DNA from: a virus
DNA: 31,276 bases
Virus record (IMG/VR): IMGVR_UViG_3300009161_000156
Span: 1 to 31,276 of that record
Strand: one strand, 5' to 3'
Each line of letters opens with the position of its first letter. The first letter of the stretch is position 1. The notes under the pieces are model-generated. The model searched no databases. It was given only the letters and a program-made list of their open reading frames with translations, and had not been told where the DNA came from. Below, piece by piece: positions 28,016-31,276 of this stretch. The translations under genes were made by a program, and so were the position numbers.

Positions 28016-28266
28016 GGTTTGTGATCCTCCTGCTCATCGCTGTGGCCGGCTGCATCGCTACGCTGCCTGACGATGCCACCATCTCCGCGGATCTCGCCTG
28101 CGAGACGGCCCGGGCCGTGGTGCTCGAGCGAGCCCGGCCCGACGTGCCGGATGACAAGCCCAAGCCGGGCGACAAGTGCCCCAACTGCCAAGGCCGCGGC
28201 TATGTCGGCGACGGCACGGTCAAGGTGAAGTGCCAGCCGTGCGACGGCAGCGGGAGGGTCAAGTGA
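28012..28266 (+). CDS. Lipoprotein with two DnaJ-type zinc motifs
   Basis: An 84-residue protein beginning at GTG 28012, with GGAGGTG before it. Residues 3-13 are a hydrophobic signal ending in VAGC: Cys14 would be lipidated by the host. After a short helical region, CPNCQGRG and CQPCDGSG are CxxCxGxG motifs, as in the zinc domain of DnaJ, which bind one zinc. A lipid anchor plus zinc domain in a lysis region resembles an outer-membrane spanin only in location. Gene order suggests a late envelope role. Confidence 0.72.
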   Translation: MRFVILLLIAVAGCIATLPDDATISADLACETARAVVLERARPDVPDDKPKPGDKCPNCQGRGYVGDGTVKVKCQPCDGSGRVK

Positions 28267-28622
28267 CGCCCGCCGATCTGCAGCAACACGTCTGGAAGCA
28301 GCTCGGGCCGCGGAAGTGGCTCGTGGGCCGTTCGCAGATCGACCTGCTCACGCAGCTGGCCGTGGAGAACTGGCAAAGCGACTTCATGCAGGCCGCCGAC
28401 AGCGACCTTGAGCGGCAGATCGTCGCTCAGGCGACGCTGGCCGACATTAAGCGGATGCACCAGGCGGTGGGCGGCTACGGCGACCGCGAGTACGGCATGA
28501 TCTGGACGCTACTGCTGTCCGCTGTGGCCAGTGCCATCATTCAGGTCATGATCAAGTGGTGGCTAGAGCGGCGGGCCAACCGGGTCATGCTGATGGTGTG
28601 GCAGCAGGAGGGCATGCGGTGA
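28263..28622 (+). CDS. Membrane-anchored hypothetical protein
   Basis: A 119-residue protein starting at GTG 28263, overlapping the lipoprotein stop. The first 80 residues are soluble and helical (ADLQQHVWKQLGPRKWLVGRSQIDLLTQL); residues about 81-103 (GMIWTLLLSAVASAIIQVMIKWWL) form a transmembrane helix; the end is basic. Topology is a C-terminal tail anchor. It may be part of the lysis cassette with the next gene. No family recognised. Confidence 0.68.
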   Translation: MTPADLQQHVWKQLGPRKWLVGRSQIDLLTQLAVENWQSDFMQAADSDLERQIVAQATLADIKRMHQAVGGYGDREYGMIWTLLLSAVASAIIQVMIKWWLERRANRVMLMVWQQEGMR

Positions 28623-28897
28623 CGGCAGAAACCAAAGACACGCTGATGGGAATCATGGAGCGGTGGGGATTTCCCACTTTGGTCGCAGTGGGCTTGGCGT
28701 TTTTCATCCGCCAAGACCTGCTGATGCCGCTGCTCGAGGAGCACCGCTTGACGCTCAAGGAGGTCCGCGAGACGCAGCGGGAGATCGCCGACGCCGTGAA
28801 CGATCAGACGCGCTTGCTCATCGCGATACAAACAGGCAAGCCGGTGCACGGGCTGCGGACGGTTGACGTGAAAGAGCTCGAAGACGGGCAGAACTGA
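28619..28897 (+). CDS. Holin-like protein (BhlA/UviB-type topology)
   Basis: A 92-residue protein starting with GTG 28619. A single hydrophobic helix (WGFPTLVAVGLAFFI, residues about 14-28) is followed by a charged coiled coil (LLEEHRLTLKEVRETQREIADAVNDQTRLL). That order, short N-terminus, one membrane helix, then heptad helix, is typical of BhlA/UviB holin-like proteins, which make the membrane hole at lysis. Assignment rests on topology and neighbours. It ends 11 bases before the lectin-like gene. Confidence 0.6.
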   Translation: MTAETKDTLMGIMERWGFPTLVAVGLAFFIRQDLLMPLLEEHRLTLKEVRETQREIADAVNDQTRLLIAIQTGKPVHGLRTVDVKELEDGQN

Positions 28898-28908
28898 GGG
28901 CAACGCAC

Positions 28909-29691
28909 ATGGCGATGAACAACCGGACGCTGCGACCTCGAGTCAGCGGCTTCAGTCCGAAAAGCATCAGCAATCTGGAGCTCTGGCTTGATGCGGATGA
29001 CTCGTCGACGCTGACGACTTCCGCGTCGGCTGTCAGCGAGTGGCGGGACAAGTCGTCATCCGCCCGAGTGTTCTCGCAGTCCACGGCGAACAATCGGCCG
29101 GTGCTCACGACCAACGTGATCGGCGGCAGAAGCGCGGTTCGTTTCGACGGGGCCAATGACGTGCTCGTCAGCACCCCAAATGCGGGCTCACTGATTCTTC
29201 CATCAACGGTGTTCATTGTGGCCAATAAGCCGACAAACACGGCGGACGGCGGTCTACTGACGCATCAGAAGAACGGCGAGGATTCGTACAACAGCGACTC
29301 GATGTATTGCATCACTACAAACTCCAACGCCGCGGGTATTCGTGTGCTGGGCGGCGCAAGCACGACGCTGTTCCCAGGAGTGCAGGCCAGTACGGCAGTG
29401 CTCGGCTCGTTCATCATGTCGCTGACCATCTCGACCAACTCAGGCATTCTGCGTAACCTGACCGCAGGCGTTTCTAATACGGACTCGTCGTTCACGTTCT
29501 CCGCGACGCCGTCCAACAACGGTCTGGCTCTGGGCGTGATTGCGACGTGGAATGGTGCGGCAATCACATACATTCACTACCTGACAGGCGATATCGCGGA
29601 AGTCATCGGCTACTCGAAGGCGCTGAGTGCATCTGAGGCGTCGCAGGTTGGAGCCTATCTCGCCAAGAAATACGGACTGACGCTCGCATGA
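28909..29691 (+). CDS. LamG/lectin-like protein, receptor-binding candidate
   Basis: A 260-residue protein with the concanavalin/LamG-type pattern: ISNLELWLDADDSSTL at about residues 24-39, VSEWRDKSSSARVFSQSTANNRPVLTTN, RSAVRFDGANDVL (about 79-91), and the C-terminal GDIAEVIGYSKALSASEASQVGAYLAKKYGL. Such jelly-roll domains bind sugars and are frequent in phage tail fibres and tips. It is not in the tail operon but after the lysis genes, a position often used by fibre genes. ATG 28909 follows GAGGG; ATG 28915 is an alternative. Confidence 0.75.
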   Translation: MAMNNRTLRPRVSGFSPKSISNLELWLDADDSSTLTTSASAVSEWRDKSSSARVFSQSTANNRPVLTTNVIGGRSAVRFDGANDVLVSTPNAGSLILPSTVFIVANKPTNTADGGLLTHQKNGEDSYNSDSMYCITTNSNAAGIRVLGGASTTLFPGVQASTAVLGSFIMSLTISTNSGILRNLTAGVSNTDSSFTFSATPSNNGLALGVIATWNGAAITYIHYLTGDIAEVIGYSKALSASEASQVGAYLAKKYGLTLA

Positions 29692-29969
29692 GATTTTTCT
29701 GCACCTCAGATCCCGCGCTGTACGAGTCAGTCCGTTCGCAACTGGATGCGGCGTGGGGCCATCCCACAGCAGACGGCAAGACAATCACCTGCTTCGACCC
29801 GGCGGCCGTTGCCCCGCGTGACTCGTCAGGAAGGGTGCTGCTGGCCGTTCATGATGAGTTCCCGACGTGGGAGCCTGCCGCTACGCTGCTGCCGCAGCTG
29901 CTCGCCAGTGGTGCGGTCCAAGAGATCGATGAGCAGCAATACCGCTCAGCGTTCCCGAAGGTGCGGTAA
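29688..29969 (+). CDS. Small hypothetical protein
   Basis: A 93-residue protein whose ATG overlaps the stop of the lectin-like gene. It has mixed alpha/beta character (MRFFCTSDPALYESVRSQLDAAWG, KTITCFDPAAVAP, GRVLLAVHDEF, PQLLASGAVQEID). No motif recognised. Coupling to the lectin-like gene suggests a fibre-associated or chaperone role, which is inference. Confidence 0.65.
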   Translation: MRFFCTSDPALYESVRSQLDAAWGHPTADGKTITCFDPAAVAPRDSSGRVLLAVHDEFPTWEPAATLLPQLLASGAVQEIDEQQYRSAFPKVR

Positions 29970-29973
29970 CGCC

Positions 29974-30180
29974 ATGCACGGCATCGAGCTCATCAACCAC
30001 CTGCGGCTGCTGTCGGGCTACCACATGGGCACCGATCTGATCGACCGGCTGACAGCAGCCGAGCGGTGCCAGCGTCAGCAACGCGAGGCACTCGCCCAGG
30101 CGGCTGACGAGATCGAGCGGCTGACGGCCGAGGTCACGCAGTTGCAGAAGAACTGCAAGAAGGTCGCAGACGCGGTGTAG
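29974..30180 (+). CDS. Small coiled-coil protein
   Basis: A 68-residue protein. After a short start (HGIELINHLRLLSGYHMGTDLIDRL), residues 27-65 form a regular coiled coil (AAERCQRQQREALAQAADEIERLTAEVTQLQKNCKKVADAV). The frame is open upstream, but the ATG at 29974 gives the coherent protein. Such small coiled-coil proteins are frequent among late phage genes and have no assigned role. Confidence 0.6.
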   Translation: MHGIELINHLRLLSGYHMGTDLIDRLTAAERCQRQQREALAQAADEIERLTAEVTQLQKNCKKVADAV

Positions 30181-30199
30181 TGTTACAGCAGGCCACGAA

Positions 30200-30214
30200 T
30201 CGGGCACGACCCGA
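30200..30214 (+). promoter_or_regulatory. Small hairpin before the gene at 30232
   Basis: TCGGG at 30200-30204 pairs with CCCGA at 30210-30214 around a five-base loop, in the 51-base gap between two late genes. Too short for a confident terminator; it may act in RNA stability. Confidence 0.25.
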
Positions 30215-30231
30215 GCCACCAGGAGAGAGCC

Positions 30232-30585
30232 ATGAGCCAGGTAAAGATCAAGCGTCTGTTTCGCGTCGTCGCGGCTACGGTCACGACTGCCACCAGCACC
30301 TGCACCACGCTGCGGATGGATGACATGGCAGGGGCCGTGGTCGAGCTGCCGACCATCACCACCAATGCCGCCACCATTCAGGTCTGGGGGAATGACACCG
30401 ACACCGGCTCGTTTTGCCAGCTCTACGGCTCCGACGGTGCCGCTGCCAGTATCACGCTGGCACCCAGCACGACCAACCGGACGGCATATGCCCTGCCCGA
30501 CGCAGCGTATGCCATGCCGTATGTGAAGCTGGTGGCTGCCAACACCAATGCCACGGCGGCCGTCACCGTGGTCATGAAGTCCTGA
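30232..30585 (+). CDS. Hypothetical beta-rich structural protein
   Basis: A 117-residue protein rich in Thr, Ala and Val with alternating strands (RVVAATVTTATSTCTTLRM, AGAVVELPTITTNAATIQVWG, AVTVVMKS). It has a strong AGGAGAGAG site before the ATG. Size, composition and strand pattern resemble the protein at 1729-2160 after the capsid gene, so a small virion decoration or fibre-related role is possible. The similarity is seen by eye only. No family recognised. Confidence 0.68.
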   Translation: MSQVKIKRLFRVVAATVTTATSTCTTLRMDDMAGAVVELPTITTNAATIQVWGNDTDTGSFCQLYGSDGAAASITLAPSTTNRTAYALPDAAYAMPYVKLVAANTNATAAVTVVMKS

Positions 30586-30903
30586 ATGCCCACCCGCATC
30601 CCTGCTCACAGGCCGATCCGGCTCTGCTCGTCACGCAAGCGAGACGACAGCAACCGGCCTAACGCGGCACAGCGGGGCTACTGCGACAAGGCACACAGGG
30701 CGTGGCGGCAGGCGGTGCTGACCCGGGACGCATGGACCTGCCGCGACTGCGGCCGCGTCTGCAGCGACAAGCGTGAGGCTCAGGCGGACCACGTCAGGCC
30801 GATCAGCCAGGGCGGGGCGCGGTACGACGTTGAGAACGGGCAGACGCTCTGCATCGCGTGCCACGCGAGGAAGACAATGAGGGAGCGTGCTACCGCCCTG
30901 TGA
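30586..30903 (+). CDS. HNH endonuclease
   Basis: A 105-residue nuclease. The zinc pair CRDC (52-55), catalytic DHV (68-70), Asn84 and the second pair CIAC-H (89-93) are the complete HNH motif. In HK97-like phages a small HNH nuclease next to the terminase genes helps packaging at cos sites. Its place at the right end, with terminase missing from the window, fits packaging genes lying just beyond. It overlaps the opposite-strand gene that follows by 14 bases. Confidence 0.88.
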   Translation: MPTRIPAHRPIRLCSSRKRDDSNRPNAAQRGYCDKAHRAWRQAVLTRDAWTCRDCGRVCSDKREAQADHVRPISQGGARYDVENGQTLCIACHARKTMRERATAL

Positions 30904-31186
30904 CCTGTGAGATCATGGCCGACACGTCGCCCTTGCTCATGCCAGGCACAACCTCAATACCGAGAGACTCTGCGTACTTGAGTTGCTTGGCTGTCGGTGG
31001 ATCACGCTTCCAAGCGTTTGGCATGCGTGGCAGTGAGAACAACCCGGCTAGCCCAAACACCGCTGCCATGCCGCCAATCAATGCCTTGTCCTTGGTGGTA
31101 AAGAGAAACACAAAGAGCACAAGTGCAGTCAGCAGCATGAACCACGAAGCAGCCGACCGAACGAGCCAAATAGCCCAGGACGCCAT
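30890..31186 (-). CDS. Membrane protein on the opposite strand, possible lysogenic conversion gene
   Basis: A 98-residue protein with two transmembrane helices near the N-terminus (about residues 10-30, AASWFMLLTALVLFVFLFTT, and 36-52, LIGGMAAVFGLAGLFSL) and a C-terminal motif PPTAKQLKYAESLGIEVVPGMSKGDVSAMI, which resembles a short helical repeat found in various phage and host proteins. AGGAGG lies six bases before its ATG. As one of only two genes on the minus strand, at the end of the late genes, it may be expressed from the prophage and alter the host envelope or block superinfection; this is inference. Confidence 0.72.
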   Translation of the reverse strand: MASWAIWLVRSAASWFMLLTALVLFVFLFTTKDKALIGGMAAVFGLAGLFSLPRMPNAWKRDPPTAKQLKYAESLGIEVVPGMSKGDVSAMISQVTGR

Positions 31187-31204
31187 GCGTCACCTCCTTT
31201 TGGG

Positions 31205-31220
31205 TGGCATGATACCTGCC
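31205..31220 (+). promoter_or_regulatory. Second sigma-54-type element near the right end
   Basis: TGGCATG at 31205-31211, four bases (ATAC), CTGC at 31216-31219: a near match to the sigma-54 consensus and closely similar to the site at 17251 (13 of 17 positions, including the spacer). Because GGCA and TGCC are complementary it can also be read on the minus strand towards the gene at 31186. Read to the right it would drive genes beyond the contig end. Confidence 0.4.
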
Positions 31221-31229
31221 GAAAATCCG

Positions 31230-31276
<47 letters not shown>

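Overview
The window is most of the genome of a temperate tailed phage (siphovirus type, HK97-like head). The DNA is GC-rich with short intergenic gaps, many ATGA or GTGA start/stop overlaps and frequent GTG starts. Nearly all genes are on the + strand; the exceptions are the integrase (15134-16048) and a small membrane-protein gene near the right end (30890-31186). The host is not identified. A lipoprotein signal in the lysis region points to a diderm host. Two sigma-54-type promoter elements, plus protein families I associate with aquatic phages, would fit a Planctomycetota-like or other aquatic Gram-negative host, but this is inference.

Layout. 24-3219: zinc-ribbon protein, HK97-type major capsid protein, possible decoration protein, and a glycosyltransferase-like protein inside the head operon. 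3216-5396: head-tail connector, head closure, tail terminator (DUF3168) and HK97 gp10-like protein. 5474-8485: two paralogous tail-tube-like proteins, a tail assembly chaperone pair joined by a well-formed -1 ribosomal frameshift signal (A AAA AAC plus a 9-bp stem), and the tape measure. 8485-11454: distal tail proteins, the later ones cysteine-rich. 11489-13756: accessory enzymes (HExxH metallopeptidase-like, metallophosphoesterase, DUF1599 nucleotide-related protein). 13851-15137: beta-class DNA methyltransferase, convergent with the tyrosine integrase. 16049-17452: control region with several promoter-like sites, dyad symmetries, an excisionase-like HTH protein and a canonical sigma-54 promoter motif. 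17453-23790: recombination and replication genes (RecT/Bet, winged-HTH protein, GIY-YIG protein, DUF1376 protein with internal iterons, LexA DNA-binding domain alone, DNA polymerase III beta clamp, RusA), interrupted by a degenerate initiator-tRNA-like sequence at 18597-18661. 23787-25540: translationally coupled radical SAM protein and glycosyltransferase. 25512-28897: small HTH and membrane proteins, a papain-fold cysteine protease, a lipoprotein with DnaJ-type CxxCxGxG motifs, and a holin-like protein. 28909-30585: lectin-like receptor-binding candidate and small proteins. 30586-30903: HNH endonuclease.

Terminase, portal and prohead protease are not present. The HNH gene lies at the right end and the capsid gene at the left, so the missing packaging genes probably fall between the two ends of this contig, which stops in a 39-C homopolymer. 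How the parts fit together: the sliding clamp, RecT, RusA and DUF1376 protein suggest recombination-linked replication that borrows the host polymerase. The methyltransferase, the radical SAM/glycosyltransferase pair and the capsid-side glycosyltransferase suggest chemical modification of DNA, virion or host surface. The most unusual items are the radical SAM/glycosyltransferase pair, the initiator-tRNA-like sequence, the sigma-54-type elements followed by poly-C, and the repeated promoter/operator element of the control region.
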